From: SFWF01 sp045636705
GTDB taxonomy: Bacteria > Bacillota > Clostridia > Oscillospirales > Acutalibacteraceae
Direction: 5' to 3'
Assembly (NCBI GenBank): GCA_045636705.1
Contig: JAZTYA010000033.1
Coordinates: 1 to 64,000, forward strand
DNA: 64,000 nt
Shown: positions 18,349-26,121 of the stretch, piece after piece
Layout: every line of letters starts with the position of its first letter
Position numbering within the stretch: the first letter of the stretch is position 1
Notes under the pieces: model-generated
What the model was told of the DNA's origin: nothing
Databases searched by the model: none
The model's input: the letters and a program-made list of their open reading frames with translations, nothing else
Program-made: the position numbers and the translations under genes

Positions 18349-18852
18349 TTAATATTTTCTAATCTCTAAACTTTCATCATCGACGCCTTTTTCAATACCT
18401 TTAATAATAGCGTAGTATTGGTTTGTGTCATCGATTTTAACAAGCACCTTATCTCCAACACGGTGACCGAGTAGGGCAGAACCCAAAGGGGATTTGTTGC
18501 TTATAATATTTCTTGAAGGGTCACGACGAAGGGTGGTTACAATTCGAACACTCTCTTCAAAGTCGTCATCTTCAATAACAAAGGTTACCGTGTCAAAAAG
18601 TCCTACCGTATCTTCTGTGCTGTTATCATCAATTATAACAGCGGTTTTAATCATATTTCTTAAATATCTGATACGGCTTTCGTTAATTCCACGTTCTCTT
18701 TTAGCGGCATGATATTCGAAATTTTCGGATAAATCTCCATGGCTTCTTGCAAACTTTACGTCTTCAAGAATAGCAGGGCGCACAACGGTTATACGATGTT
18801 CAAGCTCTTCCTTCATTTTTTCAATATCAACCTTTGTAAGCTCATCATACAT
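18349..18852 (-). CDS. greA: Transcription elongation factor GreA
   Basis: The 167-residue protein has the N-terminal coiled-coil finger with the GreA tip motif (ARSHGDLSENFEYHAAKRERG near residues 35-55) and the C-terminal FKBP-like domain (SPLGSALLGHRVGDKVLV). GreA rescues backtracked RNA polymerase by stimulating transcript cleavage. The gene lies 36 bases downstream of the first lipoprotein gene on the same strand with no terminator between them, so it may be read through from that operon. Confidence 0.97.
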   Translation of the reverse strand: MYDELTKVDIEKMKEELEHRITVVRPAILEDVKFARSHGDLSENFEYHAAKRERGINESRIRYLRNMIKTAVIIDDNSTEDTVGLFDTVTFVIEDDDFEESVRIVTTLRRDPSRNIISNKSPLGSALLGHRVGDKVLVKIDDTNQYYAIIKGIEKGVDDESLEIRKY

Positions 18853-18888
18853 AAAAATAATCGCCTTTCATCCAAATAGCAGTATGAG

Positions 18889-20460
18889 TTATTCCGTAAG
18901 GTGCTCACTCTTGCCAAGACCCCAGATTTCCACCTCGGCGCATTCATCAACAAGGCCAACGTAATAGGCACACAGATTTGTGAATTTCTTGTTTATTGGT
19001 CCTAAATTTGCAAATCCCATAATATCGTTGGCATTTGTTTCGATTAAATAATCAACGTAAGCCTGAGGGATTTTACTGTTTGCATAGTATAAATCGGGTG
19101 CGCCAAAGGCGTGTAAAATTTCGTGAGCAAAGGTTGCGGCAGGCATAATATAACTGCCTTCCGCATAAGTGGACCTGGCAAATATATTAATTACCTCTGT
19201 CTCTTTACTCTTAATACACCACGAACTTACAGTGTTGTTTTCATCGGTGTTAAAGTAAAGTATATATAGAATATTTTGAGCATTATACTTTTGCTTAAGT
19301 AGATTTGAATCAATATTATTTTCAATAAATTCGCATTGTTCATTATAACCTGTAGCATAAGGAGAAACCATCTTACTTTCAGAAAAATCACAGGTATAAT
19401 AAAGCTCGGGATGTTCCTTCCAGTCGGAAATAAATTTTGTGTCAGCGTTATAAAAAGAACCTTGTTCCTCTAACCAAAGAGTAGCTGAAATCAGGTTGGT
19501 GTGCAGAGTATCGATAAGCTGATTATCTTCTGCTGAATCAAAGTCCCAGGATGTTTCAGCATCATTTGCAAATATAGAAACAATTACAGTAGTATCATCA
19601 AACTTATCGGCAGAACCGCGTGTAACACCATCGTTTCTGATAATATCAATAACTCCCGTTTCGGTTGTGTTACAAACGGTGCAGGTGTGCTCGCGTACGC
19701 CCTCTTTTTCGGCGGTAGCAAATTTCACAACCGACCAATCTCCAAAGGTGTGCTCGCTTAAAGCAACTTCCTTTTGTTCCTTTGTTATCTCGTTACAAAC
19801 AGAACATATTCTGCCGCTTGTTTTACCTGTTTTGGTGCAGGTGGATTCAATACGGGGGATTTTAACCTCGGCATGAGGAAGCTTTTCTATTGTTTTCTGT
19901 TTTACTAAAACCTTATTACAAACCGAACAGTGAACACCTTTGGTTTTACCTTCAGAAGAACAGGTAGCCTTTATAGCCTTATCTGTGACTTTGGTGTGAC
20001 CTAGTTTTTTAACGGTTTTTTGAGCAACTACAACTTCGTTACAAACAGAGCAGTGGGAACCCTTTGTTTTACCGGCTTTAGTGCAGGTAGGCTTTACAGC
20101 CTTATCTGTGACCTCGGTGTGACCAAGCTTTTGAATAGAGGTTTGAGTAACTAAAATTTCATTACAAACCGAGCAATGTTTTCCTTCGGTTTTACCATCC
20201 TTGGTGCAGGTAGGGGAAACGGCATAATCGATAACCTCAATATGACCTGTGGCTTCGGTTGTTTTAGTTTCCTTTTCTCCACATTCGCAGACACGTTCTT
20301 CCTCTTTCTCTTCGGTGCAAGAGCCTTCCTTTAATGTTACCCATTCTCCAAAGGTATGGGAGTGGCTTGATGTTTCCGACTGCACAGTTTCATTACCACC
20401 ACAGGCAGATAAAAGAAAAAGGCAAAGCAACGGCAAAATTACAGATATAATTTTTTTCAT
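18889..20460 (-). CDS. CxxC-repeat lipoprotein with zinc-metalloprotease motif, paralogue 1
   Basis: The start MKKIISVILP at 20460 has GAGG upstream and gives 523 residues. A lipoprotein signal peptide ends in LLSAC, so the mature protein should be membrane-tethered outside the cell. A Ser/Thr/His segment (HTFGEW) leads into four repeats of about 41 residues with the core TCT..GKT.G.HCSVCNE, each carrying Cys and a CxxC. The C-terminal half has HEILHAFGAPD: His446, Glu447, His450 and Asp456, an HExxHxxGxPD zinc site. NDIM follows as a possible Met-turn. A metalloprotease role is inference; no named family is recognised with certainty. It is last of three tandem paralogues. Confidence 0.85.
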   Translation of the reverse strand: MKKIISVILPLLCLFLLSACGGNETVQSETSSHSHTFGEWVTLKEGSCTEEKEEERVCECGEKETKTTEATGHIEVIDYAVSPTCTKDGKTEGKHCSVCNEILVTQTSIQKLGHTEVTDKAVKPTCTKAGKTKGSHCSVCNEVVVAQKTVKKLGHTKVTDKAIKATCSSEGKTKGVHCSVCNKVLVKQKTIEKLPHAEVKIPRIESTCTKTGKTSGRICSVCNEITKEQKEVALSEHTFGDWSVVKFATAEKEGVREHTCTVCNTTETGVIDIIRNDGVTRGSADKFDDTTVIVSIFANDAETSWDFDSAEDNQLIDTLHTNLISATLWLEEQGSFYNADTKFISDWKEHPELYYTCDFSESKMVSPYATGYNEQCEFIENNIDSNLLKQKYNAQNILYILYFNTDENNTVSSWCIKSKETEVINIFARSTYAEGSYIMPAATFAHEILHAFGAPDLYYANSKIPQAYVDYLIETNANDIMGFANLGPINKKFTNLCAYYVGLVDECAEVEIWGLGKSEHLTE

Positions 20461-20476
20461 TATAAAACCTCTATTT

Positions 20477-22198
20477 TTATTGTGAAGAATATACATATTC
20501 GGACTCAGGAATCAGATAGTAACTTTGCGCAAGACCCCACTTTTCAACATCTTCACACTTATCTGTAAGTCCGACATAATAAGCGCATAGTTCGGAGAAA
20601 AAGACTGAAACCGATTGGCCAAAATTAACCGTGAACATAATATCGCTTGAATTAATGCTTGCAAGATAAGCAACGTATTCCTTAGTAATTCTGGAAGAAT
20701 GAGAATATAAGTCAGGTGCGCCAAATGCGTGCAAAATTTCGTGAGCGAAGGTTGCTGCAGGGGTATAAATATATTTGCCATCTTCATATTGCATTCTGTC
20801 AAGAATGTTGATTAGTTCGATATGGCTTGCGCTGCTGTTTGGAGCTTTAGAAGCACACCAAGAACGTGTAGTTATTGTTTCGGGCACGTCGTAATAAACG
20901 AAGTATAGAATGTTTTGAGCATTATGCTTTTGTAAAAGCTCCTCAGAATCTATATTTGTCTCGATAAATTCACGTTGTTGGGTAGAACTGCCGGTGCCTT
21001 CAAAAGTTTGTTCATAATATAAATCGGGATTTGCCTTCCAGTCGCAAATGAACTTTGTATCAACACCATAATTTTCACCTTGAATTTCTAACCAACTGCA
21101 ACCGTTTATTAAATGCTCATACATTAGTTCTTTTGCCTTGACGTCTTCGGGAGAATTTAGGTCCCACTGATAAGAATCGTTGTTTGCAAAAATTGAAACA
21201 ATAATGGTAGTTTCTGAAAATTTATAAGCAGAACCAAAAGCAGAGTTATATTCTCTTTTGTCGATAACGTCGGTTTCGGTTTTGTTGCATACAGTACAGG
21301 TGTGACTGCGCTTACCGGTCTTGGTTTTGGTAGCATATTTTACAACCGACCATTCGCCAAAGGTGTGTTCGCTTGTTTCCAGTTCCTTTTGCTCTTTGAT
21401 TATTTCGTTACAAACCGTGCAGACCTTACCACTTGTTTTTCCTTTGGTTATACAGGTAGGTTCAACACGAGGAATTTTTTCTACGGTATGTTCAAGTTTT
21501 TCTATACTCTCTTGAGCCTTGAGCACCTCGTTACAAACCGAACAATGCTTGCCTTCTGTTTTACCTTCTTTAGCGCAGGTAGCTTTTACAGCCTTATCAA
21601 TAACCTCGGTGTGTCCGAGCTTTTTGGTAGTTTTTTGAGCTTTAAGAACTTTATTACAAACCGAACAATGCTTGCCTTCTGTTTTACCTTCTTTAGTACA
21701 GGTAGCTTTTACAGCTTTATCAATAACTACGGTATGACCAAGTTTAACTGTTGCGGTTTGAGGTGTGATAATCTCGTTACAAACAGAACAATGCTTGCCT
21801 TCGGTTTTACCACCTTTAGTACAGGTAGCCTTTACAGCCTTATCAATAACCTCGGTGTGTCCAAGCTTAGCAACAACCGTTTGTTCAACAATAACCTCAT
21901 TACAAACAGAACAATGCTTACCTTCGGTTTTGCCGTCGGTAGTACAAGTAGCACTAACAGCGGCATCTATAACCTCTGTGTGTCCTGCAGCTTCGGTCTG
22001 TCTTTCTTCGGTTTCACCGCACTCGCAAGAACGAACTTCTTCTTTTCCTTCGGTGCAGGTTTCTTCTTTAACAAGAGTCCATTCACCAAAAACGTGTGTG
22101 TGGCTTGGAGTTTCCGACTGGACAGTTTCGGTATCTTTGCAGGCGGAGAGGAGAGATATGCAAAGTAAAAGTAAAATTATAGATATAGTTTTTTTCAT
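20477..22198 (-). CDS. CxxC-repeat lipoprotein with zinc-metalloprotease motif, paralogue 2
   Basis: This 573-residue paralogue has the same layout: lipoprotein signal (SLLSAC), HTFGEW lead, CxxC repeats, then the catalytic-looking domain with HEILHAFGAPD (His486, Glu487, His490, Asp496) and SDIMF. It has five repeats of 41 residues (HTEVIDKAVKATCTK.GKT type), one more than its neighbours, and it is 41 residues longer than paralogue 3, exactly one repeat unit. It ends 16 bases before paralogue 1. A G-rich ribosome binding site precedes the ATG. The C-terminal tail (YLIPESEYVYSSQ) differs from the others. Confidence 0.85.
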   Translation of the reverse strand: MKKTISIILLLLCISLLSACKDTETVQSETPSHTHVFGEWTLVKEETCTEGKEEVRSCECGETEERQTEAAGHTEVIDAAVSATCTTDGKTEGKHCSVCNEVIVEQTVVAKLGHTEVIDKAVKATCTKGGKTEGKHCSVCNEIITPQTATVKLGHTVVIDKAVKATCTKEGKTEGKHCSVCNKVLKAQKTTKKLGHTEVIDKAVKATCAKEGKTEGKHCSVCNEVLKAQESIEKLEHTVEKIPRVEPTCITKGKTSGKVCTVCNEIIKEQKELETSEHTFGEWSVVKYATKTKTGKRSHTCTVCNKTETDVIDKREYNSAFGSAYKFSETTIIVSIFANNDSYQWDLNSPEDVKAKELMYEHLINGCSWLEIQGENYGVDTKFICDWKANPDLYYEQTFEGTGSSTQQREFIETNIDSEELLQKHNAQNILYFVYYDVPETITTRSWCASKAPNSSASHIELINILDRMQYEDGKYIYTPAATFAHEILHAFGAPDLYSHSSRITKEYVAYLASINSSDIMFTVNFGQSVSVFFSELCAYYVGLTDKCEDVEKWGLAQSYYLIPESEYVYSSQ

Positions 22199-22253
22199 TT
22201 TAAAACCCCCGATATTTAAAATTCTAATTAAAAGGAAAGAGATTTTTTAAAAG

Positions 22254-23852
22254 CTACTCGGCATCATAATAACTTTTTCCCAGGTTCCATTCCTCAACGT
22301 CTGCTGCTGAATCCTTAAGTCCGAGGTAGTAAGCGCATAATTCTGTAAAGCGTACGGAAATAGATTTGCCGACGTTTACTGTGAACATTATATCGCTTGA
22401 TTTAATTTGGTTGCAGTAATCAACGTATTCCTGAGGAACACGGCTGTTTTTATAGTATAAATCGGGTGCGCCAAAGGCATGTAATATTTCATGCGCAAAT
22501 GTAGCAGCAGGGGAGAGATAATACTGTCCTTCGCCGTAGCAGAACTTATTGAATATATTAATTACTTCCATGCTATTACTGTTGCTATATGGAGATTTGT
22601 AGCTACACCAAGAACTTACGGTGTTAGTTACCGGAACGTCAAAATAAACTATGTATAAAATATTTTGCGCATTATACTTTTGCATAAGTTCGTTTGAATC
22701 AACGTTTTCAGAGATGAATGCACGCTGTGTTGGAAGAAATTTGCCACTTGGAGTTATCATATCATCGCTTGAAAAATCTGCAGTATAATATAGGTCGGGA
22801 TTTTCTCTCCAGTCATAAATAAACTTTGTGTTAACACCATAAGTTTCACCTTGTGATTCCAACCAATATCCTGCAGAACATAAATGGTCGTACATAGTGT
22901 CTAAAGTTTTCTTATCTTCCTCGGAATCGAAGTCCCAAGAGGTGTTTTTGTCATTTGCAAATATAGAAACAATAACGGTAGTTTCGCCAAAATATGCAGC
23001 AGAACCGTGCTTTGAATCTGTGTTTTTCATAGGATTAATTACACCGGTTTCGGTTGTGTTGCATACGGTGCACGTATGTTTGCGTTCACCTTTTTTGGTT
23101 TCGGTAGCATATTTCACAACCGACCATTCTCCAAACTCGTGCTCACTGGTTGGAAGGTCTTTTTGCTCTTTAAGTATTTCCTTACAAACCGAACAATATC
23201 TGCCTTTTGATTTGCCCGTTGTAGTGCAAGTGGGCTCAACACGAGGAATAATTACTTCGTCGTGTTCAAGTTTCTCTATAGTTGTTTGTGCAACGAGGAC
23301 CTTGTTACAAACCGAACAATGCTTTCCTTTTGTTTTACCTTCTTTAGCACAGGTAGCCTTTACTGCCTTATCTACTACTTCGGTGTGGCCAAGTTTAGCT
23401 ACAACCTTCCTAGCGACAATAACTTCATTGCATACCGAACAATGCTTGCCTTCGGTTTTACCTTTTTTGGTACAAGTTGCCTTTACTGCCTTATCTATTA
23501 CTTCGGTGTGACCGAGTTTTGCTACAACATTTTGAGCAACCAAAACTTCATTGCAAACCGAACAATGCTTGCCTTCGGTCTTACCGTCGGTGGTACAAGT
23601 AGCTTTAATAGCGGCATCAATAGCCTCCATATGTCCTGCGGCTTCGGTCCACTTACTCTCCTTTTCGCCACAGGCACAAGAGCGTTCTTCCTCTTTTCCT
23701 TCGGTGCAGGTGGCTTCCTTAACTAGTACCCATTCACCAAAGGTGTGAGTATGAGCCTCTACTACCGGTTGGCTGGATTCATTTCCACTATCACACGCCG
23801 ATAGAACAAATACGCAAAGTAAAAGCAAAATAATTGATATTATTTTCTTCAT
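22254..23852 (-). CDS. CxxC-repeat lipoprotein with zinc-metalloprotease motif, paralogue 3
   Basis: This is the first gene of the tandem array. The start MKKIISIILL at 23852 has GGAGGG eight bases upstream; an earlier in-frame start would add 16 unlikely residues and is rejected. It has 532 residues, a VLSAC lipobox, four 41-residue CxxC repeats, and HEILHAFGAPD (His454, Glu455, His458, Asp464) followed by SDIMF. Mature-domain identity with paralogue 2 looks high (AQNILY.VY.DVP, SVRFTELCAYYLGL). It is driven by a good promoter at 23889-23917. Confidence 0.85.
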   Translation of the reverse strand: MKKIISIILLLLCVFVLSACDSGNESSQPVVEAHTHTFGEWVLVKEATCTEGKEEERSCACGEKESKWTEAAGHMEAIDAAIKATCTTDGKTEGKHCSVCNEVLVAQNVVAKLGHTEVIDKAVKATCTKKGKTEGKHCSVCNEVIVARKVVAKLGHTEVVDKAVKATCAKEGKTKGKHCSVCNKVLVAQTTIEKLEHDEVIIPRVEPTCTTTGKSKGRYCSVCKEILKEQKDLPTSEHEFGEWSVVKYATETKKGERKHTCTVCNTTETGVINPMKNTDSKHGSAAYFGETTVIVSIFANDKNTSWDFDSEEDKKTLDTMYDHLCSAGYWLESQGETYGVNTKFIYDWRENPDLYYTADFSSDDMITPSGKFLPTQRAFISENVDSNELMQKYNAQNILYIVYFDVPVTNTVSSWCSYKSPYSNSNSMEVINIFNKFCYGEGQYYLSPAATFAHEILHAFGAPDLYYKNSRVPQEYVDYCNQIKSSDIMFTVNVGKSISVRFTELCAYYLGLKDSAADVEEWNLGKSYYDAE

Positions 23853-23888
23853 TATAAAGCCCTCCAAAATATCTATATTAACAATTTC

Positions 23889-23917
23889 ATAATAACACAC
23901 ACTTCAAAATCTTTCAA
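23889..23917 (-). promoter_or_regulatory. Promoter of the lipoprotein array
   Basis: Read on the minus strand: TTGAAA, 17 bases, TATTAT, located 37-65 bases before the start codon of the first lipoprotein gene. Confidence 0.7.
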
Positions 23918-23941
23918 TTATTTTATTTCTTTTTTCATACA

Positions 23942-23982
23942 AACAAAAATACCGAACCAAACCAAAAGGTTTAATTCGGTAT
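23942..23982 (-). terminator. Terminator after tRNA-Gln
   Basis: The hairpin ATACCGAA / TTCGGTAT with inner AAACC / GGTTT is followed on the minus strand by TTTTTGTTT. It separates the tRNA pair from the lipoprotein promoter. Confidence 0.85.
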
Positions 23983-23983
23983 T

Positions 23984-24058
23984 TGGCAGGGGTGGCAGGA
24001 TTCGAACCTACGAATGACGGAATCAAAATCCGTTGTCTTACCGCTTGACGACACCCCT
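23984..24058 (-). tRNA. tRNA-Gln (UUG)
   Basis: Acceptor AGGGGTG pairs with CACCCCT, the discriminator is G, and CCA is encoded. The anticodon stem ACGGA/TCCGT encloses loop TTTTGAT with anticodon UUG. The T arm contains GGTTCGAATCC. Confidence 0.97.
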
Positions 24059-24080
24059 ATATATAATATAGGTATAAAAA

Positions 24081-24158
<78 letters not shown>

Positions 24159-24171
24159 ATGCACGCAAATT

Positions 24172-24199
24172 ATTATAACACAAAAAGTCGTTTTGTCAA
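24172..24199 (-). promoter_or_regulatory. Promoter of the tRNA-His/tRNA-Gln pair
   Basis: On the minus strand there is perfect TTGACA, a 16-base spacer and perfect TATAAT, 14 bases before the tRNA-His 5' end. Confidence 0.9.
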
Positions 24200-24277
24200 C
24201 AGTTATTTTAGTGTTTATTTTGAAAATATTGTTTATATATTTATTTGCTGTTTTTTTAAAATATTAATTAAAAATAC

Positions 24278-24306
24278 TTGACATAACAGAACAAATAATA
24301 TAAAAT
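24278..24306 (+). promoter_or_regulatory. Promoter of tRNA-Leu
   Basis: TTGACA at 24278-24283 is followed after 17 bases by TAAAAT (24301-24306). An overlapping TATAAA gives a 15-base spacer. The tRNA begins 14 bases later. Confidence 0.85.
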
Positions 24307-24320
24307 ACTTAAAGTGCAAT

Positions 24321-24407
24321 GCCGCTGTGGCGGAATAGGCAGACGCAAGGGACTTAAAATCCCTCGGTGGCAACACCGTATCGGTTCAAGTCCGATCAGC
24401 GGCACCA
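24321..24407 (+). tRNA. tRNA-Leu (UAA)
   Basis: This is an 87-base class II tRNA with a long variable arm. Acceptor GCCGCTG pairs with CAGCGGC, the anticodon loop CTTAAAA gives UAA, and CCA is encoded. Confidence 0.98.
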
Positions 24408-24410
24408 AAA

Positions 24411-24443
24411 ATAAAAGGACTACTTCGGTAGTCCTTTTATTTT
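24411..24443. terminator. UUCG-loop terminator between tRNA-Leu and the XRE gene
   Basis: An 11-bp stem AAAAGGACTAC / GTAGTCCTTTT is closed by a TTCG tetraloop, with T runs on both sides. The XRE gene's stop codon lies inside the distal T-rich arm, so both convergent transcripts can end here. Confidence 0.92.
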
Positions 24444-24709
24444 TGTCCAATTACACTGTCTGGGAAAACGGAAGCTTTTATCAAGTCTTCGGGAGCGATA
24501 TCAAGAGCATCGGCGATGCTATAAAACACATCTAAAGAAAAACTGTACGCCATATTGGGAGCTTCGATATTACTAAGCAGGGAACGGCTTATATTAGCTT
24601 TTTCTGCTAACTTTTCTTGCGATAAGCCACGAATTCTTCTAAGCGTGGAAATAGCAATACCAAGTTGTATGAAACGGTCTCTGTTTTTGTAATCAACTTC
24701 CTTTCCCAT
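24437..24709 (-). CDS. Small XRE-family (Cro/cI-type HTH) regulator
   Basis: The 90-residue protein is almost entirely one HTH domain: ISTLRRIRGLSQEKLAEKANISRSLLSNIE at about residues 20-49, then a short C-terminal tail. The recognition helix lies around SRSLLSNIE. GAGG precedes the ATG. A 13-bp perfect inverted repeat spans its promoter region and is the obvious candidate operator for autoregulation. It is divergent from the KTR-type gene region. Confidence 0.88.
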   Translation of the reverse strand: MGKEVDYKNRDRFIQLGIAISTLRRIRGLSQEKLAEKANISRSLLSNIEAPNMAYSFSLDVFYSIADALDIAPEDLIKASVFPDSVIGQK

Positions 24710-24722
24710 AATTAAAACCTCG

Positions 24723-24767
24723 CTTTTGGAAAATAAATTTTATATATATAATTATATTTTCCAAAAG
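24723..24767. promoter_or_regulatory. 13-bp inverted repeat in the XRE promoter (candidate operator)
   Basis: CTTTTGGAAAATA (24723-24735) and its exact complement TATTTTCCAAAAG (24755-24767) flank a 19-base AT-rich spacer containing TATAAT-like -10 sequences on the minus strand. One arm lies just upstream of that -10 and the other just downstream. This geometry fits repressor binding. The regulator's identity is inferred from adjacency. Confidence 0.65.
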
Positions 24768-24796
24768 AATTTCTTTCAGTATTTAGATATATACAC

Positions 24797-24825
24797 TTGA
24801 CTTTATTGGTCAGCAAATATATAAT
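24797..24825 (+). promoter_or_regulatory. Forward promoter P1 upstream of the KTR-type gene
   Basis: TTGACT, 17 bases, TATAAT, directed away from the XRE gene. The 430 bases between 24710 and 25140 hold no convincing gene apart from possible tiny leader ORFs. They hold this promoter, a second promoter and a terminator. Confidence 0.7.
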
Positions 24826-24933
24826 TTGATTTAAATTTGTCTTTGTTTATATGCAAAATTCGAAAACTTCTTGATTTTTATCAATTTGCACAAAAAACAT
24901 AGATATTTATTTTTAATTTTGAAAAATAAATAA

Positions 24934-24962
24934 TTGACATAAAGAGGAATTTTGTATATAAT
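24934..24962 (+). promoter_or_regulatory. Forward promoter P2 (perfect consensus)
   Basis: TTGACA (24934-24939), 17 bases, TATAAT (24957-24962). Transcription would start near 24969 and run into the hairpin at 25055-25097. Confidence 0.88.
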
Positions 24963-24990
24963 AGTCACAATCATTATTTTATGGTACGAG

Positions 24991-25020
24991 ATGAAGATAC
25001 ATAATCTCAAACTTATTTGA
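24991..25020 (+). CDS. Possible leader peptide of nine codons
   Basis: ATG at 24991 opens a nine-codon frame (MKIHNLKLI) ending in TGA between promoter P2 and the attenuator-like hairpin. The ribosome binding site is poor (only ACGAG), and another short frame starting at 24981 overlaps it. It is listed only because of its position. Confidence 0.2.
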   Translation: MKIHNLKLI

Positions 25021-25054
25021 TGAATTTAAAATTGAATTTGTGCCTGAGCCTAAG

Positions 25055-25102
25055 AGCCTGCGCCAAATAATCGTTGTATGCGATTATGGTGCAGGCTTTT
25101 TT
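25055..25102 (+). terminator. Attenuator-like terminator upstream of the KTR-type gene
   Basis: A two-part stem (AGCCTGCGCC / GGTGCAGGCT with one G-T-type pair, then ATAATCG / CGATTAT, loop TTGTATG) is followed by TTTTTT. It lies between consensus promoter P2 and the next start codon, so it should stop most transcripts before the gene unless it is relieved. Confidence 0.8.
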
Positions 25103-25140
25103 AATTGCCTCTTGCTGCAAGGAAAAATGAGGTGGTATTT

Positions 25141-25335
25141 TTGCAAGATATATTACATCCCAAACCAAAAACTGACGAGGTAGCGTCGAACCGACGTCGT
25201 TTTCTCTGTCCATCATGCAACAAACATACGGTTTTGTGGCTATTGCCCAGTACTGAAATTAAGGACCTGCCTATCAAATGTAAACGATGTGGCAAAGAAA
25301 ACATTATAAATATTATCCTAACCGGCGAGTCTTAA
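25141..25335 (+). CDS. Small zinc-ribbon protein resembling cysteine-rich KTR proteins
   Basis: The TTG at 25141 is preceded by AGGTGG with 5-base spacing and gives 64 residues. An in-frame TTG at 25105 sits in the terminator's T run and lacks such a site. Two Cys pairs (LCPSCNKHT and IKCKRCGKEN) make a zinc ribbon. The arrangement LCPxC..KT......T.l...Pi.C.kC..e..in resembles the cysteine-rich KTR family, often seen as cargo of Tn916-like elements. No other element gene is present. Function unknown. Confidence 0.7.
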   Translation: MQDILHPKPKTDEVASNRRRFLCPSCNKHTVLWLLPSTEIKDLPIKCKRCGKENIINIILTGES

Positions 25336-25491
25336 TATTTATATTGACATAAAACCCCAAATCCAGCGCAATATTTTCTCAAAATAAAAAGGTGTATCAA
25401 AAAAGTGTTTTGAACAACCTTTCCTCCGCAAGGTTAAGCGGATATTTGTGCGCAAACGCTCGGCGTTTGTATTATTTTGCTAAAAAATGTA

Positions 25492-25503
25492 GTAAACATT
25501 TAC
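25492..25503. promoter_or_regulatory. Short palindrome upstream of the TetR gene
   Basis: GTAAA-CA-TTTAC lies 22 bases before the TetR start codon, close to its AAGGAG site. It is a candidate operator by position only. Two other small hairpins (25453-25469 and AACCTT/AAGGTT near 25416-25435) lie in the same leader. Confidence 0.35.
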
Positions 25504-25525
25504 AGCAGGAAGGAGAAAGAAAAAA

Positions 25526-26116
25526 ATGAAGCAGGATGAACTCCGTCAAAAACTGATTGACGGCACGATCCATGTTATTGCAAAAGAGGGACTTGATAAG
25601 GCTTCAACAAAACAAATCGGACTCGCAACCTCTATTAACGAAGCCTATATTTATCGTTGTTTTAAGGATAAGGAGGATATGTTCGCAAAAGCATTCGCTT
25701 CACTTGATGAAGAACTGTTAGAAAAGACAATGCAGCATGTTTCGGTAATGTATATTAAAGAAATGAAGTACGAACTGCGTTGTTGGACATTCTTTATATC
25801 CATTTGGGAATTTATGGTTGAAAGGCGGGATAATTGCCTTGCCTTTATTCAATATTACTATTCTCCGTATTTTTCAAAGTATTCGGCAGAAGAACATAAG
25901 GTAAGATTTACTCCGCTTGTAGATAAGTTCAAGGATGCTTTTCGTGAAGAATCAAATGTATGGTTAATACTTAACCACATATTAAATGTAATGCTTGATT
26001 TCGCTGTAAAAGTGCACAACGGTCAGATGCCCAAAGGAGATAGCTATGCCGAGCATATTTTCAGAGTAATCTACGCGTCTGTAAAACAGTATTTCAAAAA
26101 AGAGGAGAGGGATTAA
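25526..26116 (+). CDS. TetR/AcrR-family transcriptional regulator
   Basis: The 196-residue protein has a TetR-type N-terminal HTH: LIDGTIHVIAKEGLDKASTKQIGLATSINEAYIYRCFKDKEDMF at about residues 10-53. The C-terminal domain is helical and has no recognisable ligand signature. GGAGA precedes the ATG. It ends five bases before the first sipW-like gene, so it is the promoter-proximal gene of the surface-protein locus and the likely local regulator. Its ligand and operator are unknown. Confidence 0.9.
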   Translation: MKQDELRQKLIDGTIHVIAKEGLDKASTKQIGLATSINEAYIYRCFKDKEDMFAKAFASLDEELLEKTMQHVSVMYIKEMKYELRCWTFFISIWEFMVERRDNCLAFIQYYYSPYFSKYSAEEHKVRFTPLVDKFKDAFREESNVWLILNHILNVMLDFAVKVHNGQMPKGDSYAEHIFRVIYASVKQYFKKEERD

Positions 26117-26121
26117 CAATT

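Noticed and set aside
21302..22168. Long open frames antisense to the lipoprotein repeats (also near 22897-23726)
   Set aside because: They mirror the biased codons of the 41-residue repeats, have no ribosome binding site and translate to low-complexity repeats. They are shadows of the real minus-strand genes.
19850..23650. Regularly spaced repeats that could suggest a CRISPR array
   Set aside because: The period is 123 bases, the repeats are in-frame coding sequence with degenerate third positions, and there are no unique spacers or cas genes.
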